NCBI RefSeq assembly: GCF_011759505.1
Contig: NZ_JAAOYO010000003.1
Coordinates: forward strand, 310,001 to 374,000
DNA from: Curtobacterium salicis
GTDB lineage: Bacteria > Actinomycetota > Actinomycetes > Actinomycetales > Microbacteriaceae
Length of the DNA stretch: 64,000 bases
Direction of reading: 5' to 3'
Shown here: one piece after another, positions 8,101 to 16,550 of the stretch
How positions within the stretch are numbered: the stretch's first letter is position 1
Layout: each line of letters starts with the position of its first letter
Notes under the pieces: generated by a model
The model's database searches: none
Told to the model about the DNA's origin: nothing
The model's input: the letters and a program-made list of their open reading frames with translations, nothing else
Program-made: the position numbers and the translations under genes

Positions 8101-9890
8101 CCCTCCGCACCGCGCTCGAGGCACTCGAACGCGACCGCCGCGTCCTGGCGTTCTCGCACGCCGGGGCCACCCGGTGGGCCGTCATCGAGGACGCCTCCCG
8201 GCTCCGCGACGCCCTCGGGGTGCCGCTGCCGATCGGCGTCCCGACCGCCTTCGTCGAACCGGTCGCCGACCCGCTCGGTGACCTGGTCGGCCGGTACGCC
8301 CGCAGTCACGGGCCGTTCGCCGCGCACGAGGCCGCCTCGCGCCTGGGGCTCGGCGTCGCCGTCGTGCAGGACACCCTGCGCCGCCTGACCGCCGACCGCC
8401 GCCTGGTCGAGGGCGAGTTCCGGCCCGACCGCCAGGGCGCCGAGTGGTGCGACTCCGAGGTGCTCCGGCGCATCCGGACGAAGTCGCTCGCAGCGCTCCG
8501 GCACGAGGTCGAACCCGTCGCACCCGACGCCCTCGCCCGCTTCCTGCCCGCATGGCAGCACGTCCGCGTCCCCGGGGCCCGCGGCGGGCTGCGTGGGATC
8601 GACGGCGTGCTGCAGGTGGTCGACCAGCTCTCCGGGGTCGCCCTGCCCGCCAGCTCGTGGGAGTCGCTCGTGCTGCCCGCCCGCGTCTCCGACTACGCCC
8701 CCAGCATGCTCGACGAGCTCACCGCCACCGGCGAGGTCCTCTGGTCCGGCGGCGGCACGCTGCCCGGCAACGACGGCTGGGTGCGGCTGCACCTCGCGGA
8801 CACCGCCGCGACCACCCTCGCCGAGGCCGCGGGCGACGAGACCACCGAACTGCAGCGGGACGTCCTCGGCGCCCTGGCCGGCGGCGGCGCGTACTTCTTC
8901 CGGCAGCTCGGTCAGGCCGTCGGCAGCACGGACGACCCGGCGCTCACGACCGCGCTCTGGGACCTGGTCTGGGCCGGGCAGATCACCAACGACACCTTCG
9001 CCCCGCTGCGAGCGATGCTCGGCGGCAAGGCACGGACGTCCAGCGCGCCGCGCACCCGCGCCTACCGCGGGCGACGCCGACCCACGCTGCCGACCCAGTC
9101 CGGACCGCCGAACGTCGGCGGGCGCTGGTCCCTGCTGCCGCTCGCCGAACCGGATGCCACCGTCCGGGCAGCGGCGACCGCGGAACTGCTGCTCGAGCGG
9201 TACGGCGTGGTCACCCGTGGCGCCGTGCAGGTCGAGGGGGTCCGCGGCGGCTTCGCGGGGGTCTACCGGGTGCTGGCGAAGTTCGAGGAGTCCGGCCGCG
9301 CCCGACGCGGGTACTTCGTCGAGGGCCTCGGTGCCGCCCAGTTCGCCACCGGCCCGACCGTCGACCGGCTCCGCACCTACGCGAAGGACCTGGACGACGA
9401 GGAGCGTGCCGATCCGGACCGGGCGCGCGAAGCCCTGACCCTGTCGGCCACCGACCCGGCGAACCCCTTCGGCGCGTCGTTGCCCTGGCCGCACGATCCG
9501 GCACCGGTCGACCCCGACGACCCGACCGCAGCTGCCGACCAGACCGGCGCCGTCGGCCCGGTCGCCCAGACCAGTGTGAGCACCGCCCCCGCGAAGGGCG
9601 GCGCGCGCGGACACCGTCCGGGTCGGAAGGCCGGCGCCCTCGTCGTGCTCGTCGACGGACGGTTGGCCGTCTACGTCGAACGTGGCGGCAAGAGCGTCCT
9701 GACGTTCACGGAGGACCCGGCCGACCTGGCCGCCGCCGCCACCTCGATCGCCGCGACCGTCCGGAGCGGGCTGGGCAAGCTGTCCGTCGAGCGGGTCGAC
9801 GGGGTCTTCGTCCTCGAGGCACCGCTCGGGGACGCGCTCCGCACCGCGGGCTTCACGGCCACGCCCCAGGGACTGCGGCTCCGTGCCTGA
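5142..9890 (+). CDS. lhr: Lhr-type ATP-dependent DNA helicase
   Basis: A 1582-residue large helicase of the Lhr family, a 3'-5' ATP-driven translocase linked to DNA repair. The N-terminus has motif I PTGSGKT (residues 45-51), DEVH near 168, SAT, a linker-interrupted second RecA domain, and QRVGRAGH near 427. A winged helix and the long Lhr-specific C-terminal region follow. Length is normal for actinobacterial Lhr. I prefer the ATG at 5142, which has GGAG six bases upstream; the ATG at 5130 is a close alternative. The last 8 bases overlap nei, so the two are translationally coupled. Confidence 0.93.
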   Translation: MTDVFERFSPATAEWFRGAFREPTPAQAGAWDAISTGQHALVIAPTGSGKTLASFLWSIDRLISAPDTPPPKQRTRVLYVSPLKALGVDVERNLRSPLVGITQTAKRLGLEPPDVTVGVRSGDTPSSDRQKLLRQPPDILITTPESLYLMLTSKARETLLNVDTVIVDEVHAVASSKRGAHLAVSLERLDDLLEKPVQRIGLSATVRPAEEVARFLGGRAPVQIIAPPAQKTFDLRVVVPVDDMTELGAPPVGADATSGPTNGSIWPHVEESVVDLVEQHRSTIVFANSRRLAERLTARLNEIHEERALAAAGDGVLVPAGAVPEDDGLPAARTAARPAPTRPPAQLIGGSGQTDGGGSERSIPVLARAHHGSVSKDQRAIIEDDLKSGRLRCVVATSSLELGIDMGEVDLVIQVEAPPSVASGLQRVGRAGHQVGEISRGVLFPKHRADLVNSAVTVERMVAGQIESISVPANPLDVLAQHTVAAGAIDTVDVEHWFELVRRSAPFSGLPRSAFDATLDLVTGRYPSDEFAELRPRLVWDRVHGTLTGRPGAQRLAVTSGGTIPDRGMFGVFMVGERASRVGELDEEMVYESRVGDVFALGATSWRIEEITHDRVLVSPAFGQPGRVPFWKGDGLGRPAELGRATGAFVREVESASDEDARARVAAGGLDERAVTNLITFLRDQRAATGHVPSDTTLVVERFRDELGDWRLILHSPYGMTVHAPWALAVAARLRERHGIDGGAMAADDGIVVRIPETDAEPPGAELFVFERDDLETIVTDEVGGSALFAARFRECAARALLLPRRDPGRRSPLWQQRQRASQLLEVAQKYPTFPILLETVREVLQDVYDVPALLGIADEIARRRIRLVESETEQPSPFARTLLFGYVAAFMYEGDSPLAERRAAALSLDSTLLSELLGRAELRELLDPAVIDGVERDLQRRSPDRRARDVEGMVDVLRLVGALDPDELVERSWLAEATDRAEAAATLRTALEALERDRRVLAFSHAGATRWAVIEDASRLRDALGVPLPIGVPTAFVEPVADPLGDLVGRYARSHGPFAAHEAASRLGLGVAVVQDTLRRLTADRRLVEGEFRPDRQGAEWCDSEVLRRIRTKSLAALRHEVEPVAPDALARFLPAWQHVRVPGARGGLRGIDGVLQVVDQLSGVALPASSWESLVLPARVSDYAPSMLDELTATGEVLWSGGGTLPGNDGWVRLHLADTAATTLAEAAGDETTELQRDVLGALAGGGAYFFRQLGQAVGSTDDPALTTALWDLVWAGQITNDTFAPLRAMLGGKARTSSAPRTRAYRGRRRPTLPTQSGPPNVGGRWSLLPLAEPDATVRAAATAELLLERYGVVTRGAVQVEGVRGGFAGVYRVLAKFEESGRARRGYFVEGLGAAQFATGPTVDRLRTYAKDLDDEERADPDRAREALTLSATDPANPFGASLPWPHDPAPVDPDDPTAAADQTGAVGPVAQTSVSTAPAKGGARGHRPGRKAGALVVLVDGRLAVYVERGGKSVLTFTEDPADLAAAATSIAATVRSGLGKLSVERVDGVFVLEAPLGDALRTAGFTATPQGLRLRA

Positions 9891-10662
9891 GGGCGACACC
9901 GTCTTCCGCGCCGCGGCACGGTTGCACGCGGCCCTCGCCGGCAAGGTACTGACCCGCAGCGACTTCCGGGTGCCGGCGTTCGCCACGCTCGACCTCGTCG
10001 GTCGCACCGTCGACGAGGTCGTCCCGCGCGGCAAGCACCTGCTGCACCGGATCGGCGACCTGACCGTGCACTCACACCTCAAGATGGAGGGCCGGTGGGA
10101 CGTCTACGCCCCCGGGGAGCGCTGGCGTCGACCGGCGTTCCAGGCTCGGGTCGTCCTCGACGCCGCCGACGTCTCGACGGTCGGCTTCACCCTCGGTGTC
10201 CTGGAGGTCGTGCCGCGTGACCGGGAGTCCGAGGTCGTCGGGCACCTCGGGCCGGACCTCCTCGGGCCGGACTGGGACGCCGACGTCGCCCTCGCGAACC
10301 TCACGGCGGACCCGGACCGGCCGGTGGGCCTGGCGCTCCTCGACCAGCGGGTGATGGCCGGTCTCGGCAACGTCTACCGGAACGAGCTCTGCTTCCTCCG
10401 GGGCGTGTTGCCGACCCGGCCGGTCAGCGAGGTGCGGGATCCGGCGCGGATGGTGACCATGGCCTCCCGGCTGATCGTCGCCAACCGCGACCGGAGCAAC
10501 CGGGTGACCACGGGCGTCGACCGGCCCGGGCAGCGCTTCTGGGTCTACAACCGGGCGGGCAAGCCGTGCCTGCGCTGCGGGACGCGCATCCGGTCCGGCG
10601 ACCTCGGTGAGTCGGAGCTCACGCTGCGGGACACCTACTGGTGCCCGCGCTGCCAGACCTGA
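9883..10662 (+). CDS. nei: Nei/Fpg-family DNA glycosylase-lyase (Nei2-like)
   Basis: A 259-residue base-excision enzyme that removes oxidised bases and nicks the abasic site. After the initiator come Pro2 and Glu3, the catalytic pair, and Lys51 in PRGKHLL. The helix-two-turn-helix region lies around LLDQRVMAGLGNVYRNEL (about 150-170). A C-terminal zinc finger is seen as CLRCG and CPRCQ. The GTG start overlaps the lhr stop by 8 bases. The lhr-nei2 pairing is conserved in Actinobacteria and suggests joint action on damaged DNA. The stop lies inside a tandem repeat. Confidence 0.93.
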   Translation: MPEGDTVFRAAARLHAALAGKVLTRSDFRVPAFATLDLVGRTVDEVVPRGKHLLHRIGDLTVHSHLKMEGRWDVYAPGERWRRPAFQARVVLDAADVSTVGFTLGVLEVVPRDRESEVVGHLGPDLLGPDWDADVALANLTADPDRPVGLALLDQRVMAGLGNVYRNELCFLRGVLPTRPVSEVRDPARMVTMASRLIVANRDRSNRVTTGVDRPGQRFWVYNRAGKPCLRCGTRIRSGDLGESELTLRDTYWCPRCQT

Positions 10663-10705
10663 CCGGACCAGGGCAGACCTGACCGGACCAGGCAGACCTG
10701 ACCGG
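10654..10705. repeat. 20/19-bp tandem repeat across the nei stop codon
   Basis: CAGACCTGACCGGACCAGG recurs at 10654 and 10674, and its first 13 bases recur at 10693. The nei stop codon (10660-10662) lies in the first unit. The region fills the gap to the convergent lipoprotein gene. Confidence 0.85.
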
Positions 10706-10717
10706 CCGCGCCGAGCG

Positions 10718-11236
10718 TCAGTGGTCGACGGCCTCGACGATGCAGCTCTGGACCTGCTTCGCGGCGTCCGAGGTCTCGGAGAAGTCCGCCGGTGCCGCGG
10801 TCGCCGTGCTCTCGTCCGCGACGACGTCCTCGGCGACCTTGTTCACCGGGACGACCATGCCGTCGAAGTCCTCGGCGGTCGGGTCGGACTCGGTGCCGAA
10901 GATCGCGACCTCGTCGTCGTTGGGGTCGTCGCTCTGGTTCGGGGCGACCGAGACACCGAGGTACCACCCGGCCTCGCCCTTCGTGACGCTCGCGACGTCC
11001 GTGTCGTCATGCGGCCCCACGGCCTTGTCGATCGCGTCGACGGCGGCGCTCGAGGCGACCTGGCAGGGGGCGCTGTTGCGCTGGCCGGGGTCGGTGCGGG
11101 TGGCGGACTCCTCGGAGCCCGGGACCTTCGCGACCGGGTCGCCGTTCTGGGCGCCGGCGTTCGAGCAACCACCCAGCAGCATGGCGATGGTGGCGAGGCC
11201 GACGAGGGTGACAGTGGTCTTCGCGCGCGTGCTCAT
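10718..11236 (-). CDS. Small secreted lipoprotein, unknown function
   Basis: A 172-residue protein with a lipoprotein signal: KTTVTLVGLATIAMLLGGC, with the lipobox Cys at about residue 24. The mature part is acidic and Ser/Asp-rich, contains only two further Cys (CQVAS and QSCIVE) that could form one disulfide, and has a predicted folded core around GWYLGVSVAPNQ. I do not recognise a family. TACCGT ends 7 nt before the ATG, suggesting a leaderless transcript separate from the upstream glucan operon, which has its own terminator. Confidence 0.75.
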   Translation of the reverse strand: MSTRAKTTVTLVGLATIAMLLGGCSNAGAQNGDPVAKVPGSEESATRTDPGQRNSAPCQVASSAAVDAIDKAVGPHDDTDVASVTKGEAGWYLGVSVAPNQSDDPNDDEVAIFGTESDPTAEDFDGMVVPVNKVAEDVVADESTATAAPADFSETSDAAKQVQSCIVEAVDH

Positions 11237-11262
11237 GGGGTGGACGGTAGGCGGACGCAGGT

Positions 11263-11300
11263 GTGCCGGAGCCCAGGACTGCGTCCTGTGGCTCCGGCAC
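11263..11300. terminator. Hairpin downstream of the GT2-HlyD-GH81 operon
   Basis: An 11-bp outer stem (GTGCCGGAGCC with GGCTCCGGCAC) continues into a 6-bp inner stem (CAGGAC / GTCCTG) with a single bulged T and loop TGC. It lies 25 bases after the GH81 stop on the minus strand and before the lipoprotein start. There is no T run. Confidence 0.75.
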
Positions 11301-11325
11301 GGCTCGTCCGGCTGCGCCGGTCGGG

Positions 11326-13398
11326 CTACTCGTGCGACATGATCCAGGCCAGCAGGTACGACCGGGTGTTGCCGGTGTCGATGTCCTCCGCCGGCAGGTC
11401 CCGGGCGACCGCCAGTGCCGCCGTCGCCTGACTGCCCGACGCCAACGCCCGGTACATGAGCAGGTAGTCGCCGAACTGCACCGCGTAGTCGCCCTCCGGC
11501 ACGGCCTCGTCGAGCACCCGGCCGATCTGCTGCTTGCCGCCCGCGGCCACGTAGTCCGCGGCGACGGCGGGCATCGGGATGAGCTCGATGCCGGCCGGGG
11601 CCGCCGGGTCCGCGCTGAACCAGGTGGCGTGGTCGCGCTTGCCGCCCCAGTTCAGGGAGACGACGGTGTGCTGGAACCCGGGGAACGTGCGGAGGTCCGG
11701 GTCGAGGACGTCGCGCTGCGCCGACGCGGCCTCGTTCGCGAGCAGCCAGTCACCGAGCTGCTCGGTCGCACGGGAGCCGGAGACCTGGCCCCAGCGGGCG
11801 AGGCCGTTCCAGGCCGACACCGCCTCGGACGACGACTCCTGGTTGTTCCCGTCCGCGAACGGCGAGTACCCGGAGGCCCACGAGTGCTGCGCGTACGGGT
11901 CGTACACGCGGAGTTCCGGGAACGACTTCGTCGCCTCGGGGGAGGCGATGTCCGCAGCCACCAGGTCGAGGACCGGCTTCCACTTCGCCACGAGGTCGTC
12001 GGAGCCGTCCGCCACGATCGCGGCGGCCGACAGCAGGTACCCGTAGTGGAAGTGGTGGTCGTTGAACTCGTCCGAGCCGAACGACGGCGCCTGTCCGACG
12101 AGCCCCTTCACGGTGTCGTCGTACGCGAAGCACCGGGTCCCGCTGACACCGCAGCCCTCGGGGTCGGTCCACTGGTCGATCTGGCTGACGAGCTGTCGTC
12201 TGAGGCCGCTGGCCACGTCGTCCAGGTCGAGCTGGGTGGCGAGCCGGTACAGGTTCGCGACCCGGTACAGGTCCTTGCCACCGCCGTAGCTGTCGGCACC
12301 GAAGGACGCCTCGGACACCCCGCCGGCGTCCGTCCGGACCTGGTCGACGAGGGTGGCGCGCTGCGCCGACGTCAGACCGGACAGGTCGAGCCGGTCGGCG
12401 GCCGGGAGGCTCGGGGCCGCGATCCGGAGCACCGCACCGATGCAGACGGGCGCGTCACCGGTGATGGTCGCGTAGTGCAGGCCGGTGCAGCTGAGGCCCG
12501 TGGTGCCCTGGCCGGGCTGCGGCACGATGAGCGTCTTCCCCGCTGCGGCGGTGCGGTAGCCGAGGGCGGTCCGCTGCTGACCGTCCGACGCGGTGCCGGT
12601 GGACGAACGGGTCATCGTGACCTCGGTCAGCGGCGACGCAGCGGCTGCGGACAGGGCCCGGAGCTGCTTCGTGGTGGCGTCGTCCGGCACCGGGAACAGC
12701 ACGACGGAACCGCCGGCGGCCAGACGCACGCCGCTGCCGTCGACGTCACCGGTGGTGACGACACCCCAGGTCCGGCCGTCCGCGGCGATGGTGCCCGTGG
12801 TCGTGCCGTCGGGACCGTCGGCCGTCCCGGTGACGGTGCCCGTCGCGGTGACGGTCTGGGCGGACTCCGCGGTGTACGAGACAAGGGGCGAGCCCTGCGC
12901 GAGCACGGTGTGACCGAGGACGGTGGAACCCTTCCGGTGCTCGACCGTGACGGACACCTGGTCGTACGCGGACACCAGGGTGCGGTCGGCACCGAGGTCC
13001 AGACCGACCTGCTGCACGGCACCGCCGGCGATCGTCTTCTCGGTCGCGCTGACGACGGGCAGACCGGCGGCGAACCCGTCGTCGGTCACCTGCCACGAGA
13101 TCGGGGTCGGGAAGACCGGCTGCGGCGCGGCACCGTAGACGAGTCCGGAGAACCAGCGGTTCGTCGGCGGCACCAACCCGTCGGCGAGGCGCATGGCCCC
13201 CGCGGTGGTCTTCGTGACCGGACCGAGCGCGGTGACGGCGCGGCGCTGGGCGGCACCGTCCACGGCGGGTGAGGCGGTCCCGGTGGCCCGGTCCGAGCCT
13301 CCCGTCCGGGTCTCGCTGGTGGTGCCGGTGCAGGCGGTGAGCAGCAGGGCGGACGCGGCCACCAGGGCGACGGCGCCGATGCGGAACCGCACGCTCAC
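11326..13398 (-). CDS. GH81 endo-beta-1,3-glucanase, lipoprotein
   Basis: A 690-residue secreted enzyme with lipobox LLTAC near residue 22. The family 81 pattern is clear: PPTNRWFSGLVY near residue 78, QPVFPTPISWQV, then in the catalytic (alpha/alpha) domain FNDHHFHYGYLL near 440 with the proposed catalytic Asp/His, and HSWASG followed by NNQESSSEAVSAWNG near 515 with the Glu residues. GH81 enzymes cut beta-1,3-glucans from within. The GTG start overlaps the stop of the membrane-fusion gene by 4 bases, so it is made together with the glycosyltransferase upstream. It probably trims or releases the polymer made by the operon. Confidence 0.88.
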   Translation of the reverse strand: MSVRFRIGAVALVAASALLLTACTGTTSETRTGGSDRATGTASPAVDGAAQRRAVTALGPVTKTTAGAMRLADGLVPPTNRWFSGLVYGAAPQPVFPTPISWQVTDDGFAAGLPVVSATEKTIAGGAVQQVGLDLGADRTLVSAYDQVSVTVEHRKGSTVLGHTVLAQGSPLVSYTAESAQTVTATGTVTGTADGPDGTTTGTIAADGRTWGVVTTGDVDGSGVRLAAGGSVVLFPVPDDATTKQLRALSAAAASPLTEVTMTRSSTGTASDGQQRTALGYRTAAAGKTLIVPQPGQGTTGLSCTGLHYATITGDAPVCIGAVLRIAAPSLPAADRLDLSGLTSAQRATLVDQVRTDAGGVSEASFGADSYGGGKDLYRVANLYRLATQLDLDDVASGLRRQLVSQIDQWTDPEGCGVSGTRCFAYDDTVKGLVGQAPSFGSDEFNDHHFHYGYLLSAAAIVADGSDDLVAKWKPVLDLVAADIASPEATKSFPELRVYDPYAQHSWASGYSPFADGNNQESSSEAVSAWNGLARWGQVSGSRATEQLGDWLLANEAASAQRDVLDPDLRTFPGFQHTVVSLNWGGKRDHATWFSADPAAPAGIELIPMPAVAADYVAAGGKQQIGRVLDEAVPEGDYAVQFGDYLLMYRALASGSQATAALAVARDLPAEDIDTGNTRSYLLAWIMSHE

Positions 13399-14135
13399 AG
13401 GCCGATCTGCCGGAGGAAGTCGCGGAACCCGTCGGTGACGCCGGAGAGCCGACCGTCGTCACGGAGGTGCAGGGTCGCGTCGACCGGGGTGCCGGGGCTG
13501 GTGACGCCGGAGGACGGTGACGCGGACAGTGCCGGGCTCTCGACCGACACGGTCGTCTTCGCCTGGCCGTCACCGTCGGTGACGACGCTGACGTTCTTGA
13601 CCGTTCCCTCGAGCGAGCGGTCGTTCGGCAGGAGTAGGTCGACGGTGGCGCCGTCGGCGATGCGGCCGTAGTCGCGGGGGCTGACGAGGAACTCGGACGT
13701 CACGAACAGGCTCTGCGCCTTGTGGATCGTGCCGAGCTCGGAGCCGGCCTGGACGTAGCCGCCGGCCTTCACGTCGAGCTTCGCGACGGTGCCGGAGACC
13801 TCGGCCTTGAACGTGATGAGGCCGTCCGGGGCGATCTCGTAGGCGCTCGTCGTCGTGTTCGCGCCGACGACGCCCTTCCGGATGTCCTGCGCGAGCTGCA
13901 GGCTCTGCACCTGCATGAGCTTCTCGCCCTCCTGGACGGTGTCGCCCTCTTCGACGTACTCCTCGGTGACGGTTCCGCCGTAGTCGGTGCCGACGGCGTA
14001 CTCCTGCGCGGTGATCGCAGCCGAGGTGCTGGCGACGGCGCTCTGCCGCTGGTTGAAGACGAGCGTGCACGCGGCGACGACGACGAGCACCACGAGGATG
14101 CCGCCGTACAGCCGGAGTCGGTTGGTCCAGGTCAC
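13395..14135 (-). CDS. HlyD-like membrane-anchored biotin/lipoyl-fold protein
   Basis: A 246-residue protein with one N-terminal membrane segment (residues about 8-26, GGILVVLVVVAACTLVF). An extracytoplasmic biotinyl-lipoyl hairpin pair follows, around GGTVTEEYVEEGDTVQEGEKL and, after a short connector, VSGTVAKLDVKAGGYVQAG. A beta-barrel-like part (SEFLVSPRDYGRIADGATVDL) completes it. This is the architecture of membrane fusion or periplasmic adaptor proteins, here in a Gram-positive. The GTG start overlaps the GT2 stop by 4 bases (GTGA), which fixes the start; the open frame continues upstream without coding sense. It probably guides the polymer through the wall. Confidence 0.82.
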   Translation of the reverse strand: MTWTNRLRLYGGILVVLVVVAACTLVFNQRQSAVASTSAAITAQEYAVGTDYGGTVTEEYVEEGDTVQEGEKLMQVQSLQLAQDIRKGVVGANTTTSAYEIAPDGLITFKAEVSGTVAKLDVKAGGYVQAGSELGTIHKAQSLFVTSEFLVSPRDYGRIADGATVDLLLPNDRSLEGTVKNVSVVTDGDGQAKTTVSVESPALSASPSSGVTSPGTPVDATLHLRDDGRLSGVTDGFRDFLRQIGL

Positions 14136-16117
14136 GAGGCGACCTCCACGGGGGTCGGGGTACCGGAGGCGGCGCTCGCGGTGATCACGTCGCGTGCGGG
14201 CTGCAGCGAGTCGGGTCGGACCACATGGGTCCGGAGTGCCGGGGCGGGCTCGAGGCCGGCCGCGGCGAGCACGAGCACCGGGGCGGTGTCGGCGTCGCGC
14301 TCCTGGCGGGCAGCACGACGGTTCGCCGACTGCTCCCGGAACGCGGTGATGATGAACGCGCCGAAGATGAGCGAGTTCGTGATGTTCCACGCGGTCGCCA
14401 GGGTCAGCTGACCGTTCGAGACGTCACGCCAGATCGCGACGACGCTCGTCAGGGACAGGAAGACGAAGACGAGCACCTGCGGCACGATGAAGTTGAACGG
14501 CGACGGCGCTCGGCCACGACCGGCTCCGGTGACGTGCCACGCCTGCTCCTTCCCGCAGAGGACGTTCCACAGCGCGCGTGCGTAGATCGGGAACGACACC
14601 GCCGCGAGCAGCAGCGTCTCGTACCGGAACGAGCCGAGGGCGTAGAACGCCAGGACGACCTGCATCAGGTAGAAGCCGAGGTAGAAGAGCACCCACTCGC
14701 CCACCCCGATGGACATGTTCATCGGACGCAGGTCGAAGAAGATCTCGAGCGGCGGCACCAGGAGCAGCAGTCCGGGCACGATGCCGGTCAGGTAGAAGCT
14801 CGCCGTGACGAAGTACTGCAGGCGCTGGTCCATCGTCAGCTTGCGCTTCGGGTTGAACGGGAAGTGCGTCAGCAGGATCTCGAACCCGCCGGTCGCCCAG
14901 CGGAGCTGCTGCTTGCTGTACGCCTCGATGGTCTCGGGGGCGTCCCCGACCGCGAGCGTCATCGGGATGAAGACCGACTTCCAGCCGCGCTCGTGCAGGT
15001 GCAGGCTCGTCCAGACGTCCTCGGACTTCGAGTCGGTGTGGATGCCGCCGACGTCGTCGATCGCGGCACGACGGAAGATGACGTTCGTGCCGACGCAGAA
15101 GGCCGCGTTGAAGCGGTTCCGGCCCGGCTGGATGAAGCGGTAGAACACCGTCTGCATGTAGCCGGCGCCGCGGGAGACGAGGTTGTGCAGGTTGCCGTAG
15201 GTCTGCGGCGTCTGCACGAAGGCGATCGACCCGTCCGCGAAGAACGGCACGGTCTCGAACAGGAAGTCCTTGCCGGGCACGAAGTCGGCGTCGAACACCG
15301 CGAAGTAGTCGCCCTTCGCCAGGGTCAGGGCGTGGTTGATGTTGCCCGCCTTGGCGCCGTTCGAGGACAGGCGTCGGACGTACCGGGCGCCGAGACGGTC
15401 CGCCAGGGCCCGGACGTCGTCGCTCCGACCGTCGTCGAGGATCCACGTGCGGTGCTCACCGCGCATCGCGACGGCGGCCGCGACGGTGGCGGCGATCTTC
15501 GTCAGCTCCTCGCCGTAGACCGTGATGAACACGTCGACGACGACCCGCTTGCCCCGGACGCGCATCGGCCAGAGGTGGCTGCGGTCGGTGAGCCCCTCGC
15601 GGTCGATCTCGTCCAGGTCGAACATCGTGTCCTGGGTGTTGTGGAACGCGAAGTCGCGGGGGTCCGTGCCGCCGGACAGGATCGTCCACATCGACAGCAG
15701 GGACTGCCCGACGAGGACGCTCTCGGCGACGATGACCAGGCCGTACGGCAGGAAGTCGCCGCGGTTGGCGGGGTTGAGCAGGAACACCGCGTACGTGACC
15801 ACGCCGAGCGTCGCCAGCAGCACGATGAGGACCATCACCGGGCTGTGCGCCCGGGTGTCGGCACGGGACCGACCGGTCGCCGCGGTGCCGGTCAGGTGGT
15901 GGAGCTGCTCGCGCTGCTCACGCTCGCGCAGTTCCCCGGCACGGTCGATGCGTCGTGCGGAACGACGGGTCGCGCTGCGGCGGGGGTCACCGGCTCGGGT
16001 GCCGGCTCGTTCTCGGTCCCGCTCGTCGGCGGGGGCGTCGAACACGGCCTGTTCGGCCGGTCCGTTCGGGGGTTCAGGGGTCGTCCGGGGTCGTCGGACG
16101 TCCGTGGGTGCGGACAT
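14132..16117 (-). CDS. Cellulose-synthase-like processive GT2 glycosyltransferase
   Basis: A 661-residue membrane glycosyltransferase. Residues 1-92 are a charged, Arg-rich cytoplasmic region. Membrane segments lie at about 94-114 and 126-147, and several more follow residue 440. The GT-A domain has DD at 228-229, DAD at 276-278, FCVGTN near 340, SED at 365-367 (TED equivalent) and QQLRW at 403-407, all hallmarks of processive synthases such as BcsA and curdlan synthase CrdS. No PilZ domain is seen. The ATG at 16117 has AGGAG upstream; the longer open frame is not coding-like. The GH81 partner suggests a beta-1,3-glucan product. Confidence 0.88.
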   Translation of the reverse strand: MSAPTDVRRPRTTPEPPNGPAEQAVFDAPADERDRERAGTRAGDPRRSATRRSARRIDRAGELREREQREQLHHLTGTAATGRSRADTRAHSPVMVLIVLLATLGVVTYAVFLLNPANRGDFLPYGLVIVAESVLVGQSLLSMWTILSGGTDPRDFAFHNTQDTMFDLDEIDREGLTDRSHLWPMRVRGKRVVVDVFITVYGEELTKIAATVAAAVAMRGEHRTWILDDGRSDDVRALADRLGARYVRRLSSNGAKAGNINHALTLAKGDYFAVFDADFVPGKDFLFETVPFFADGSIAFVQTPQTYGNLHNLVSRGAGYMQTVFYRFIQPGRNRFNAAFCVGTNVIFRRAAIDDVGGIHTDSKSEDVWTSLHLHERGWKSVFIPMTLAVGDAPETIEAYSKQQLRWATGGFEILLTHFPFNPKRKLTMDQRLQYFVTASFYLTGIVPGLLLLVPPLEIFFDLRPMNMSIGVGEWVLFYLGFYLMQVVLAFYALGSFRYETLLLAAVSFPIYARALWNVLCGKEQAWHVTGAGRGRAPSPFNFIVPQVLVFVFLSLTSVVAIWRDVSNGQLTLATAWNITNSLIFGAFIITAFREQSANRRAARQERDADTAPVLVLAAAGLEPAPALRTHVVRPDSLQPARDVITASAASGTPTPVEVAS

Positions 16118-16550
16118 GCGCGTTCTCCTGTCGGGTGTCGGAGATGCCGTCCGTCGGGCCCACGGGGGCATGACGGACGACGGCGTCGGCGACGATGGCG
16201 ACAGGACCCGGACGCGGTGGTCCGGCGCGGACGGAGGCTGGGGTTCCTCGTCCGTGGCACGGTGCCCGCCGAGGGTGCGGCGTGCACCGGATCGGTCCGC
16301 CCTCGGGAGACAGGACCGGTGTTCGGTGTGTGTTCGGATGTGCCGACGACCCGTGCCGTCGGTGGAGCGATCGTACGACACGGTTCGCCCGGCGCATGTG
16401 ACGATCGTGTGAACATGCCCCCTGACCAGGGGGCACCGGCCTGTCCCCCGGCGGGTCGTGCGTTCTGGGGACAGTGGACTCCGGGTGGGCGTGGCTGCCG
16501 CCCGGGTGGGCACGGCTGCCGGCGCGCTGGTGGGCGTGGCTGCCGCCCGG
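16118..16550. other. Intergenic region upstream of GT2 operon, with tandem repeats
   Basis: These 433 bases hold no convincing gene. They include the GT2 upstream region and a 7-bp hairpin (GCCCCCT, loop GACC, AGGGGGC) at 16419-16436. At 16483-16550 there are three units of about 21-24 bp built on GGTGGGCGTGGCTGCCG, ending at the lysG stop codon. I could not define a clear GT2 promoter. Confidence 0.5.

Noticed and set aside
5382..10082. A very long open frame of about 1560 codons on the minus strand
   Set aside because: It is the antisense shadow of lhr caused by GC-rich codon use; it has no domain sense.
16398..16415. CRP-like TGTGACGATCGTGTGA
   Set aside because: The second half is a direct, not inverted, copy of TGTGA, so it does not fit a CRP dimer site.
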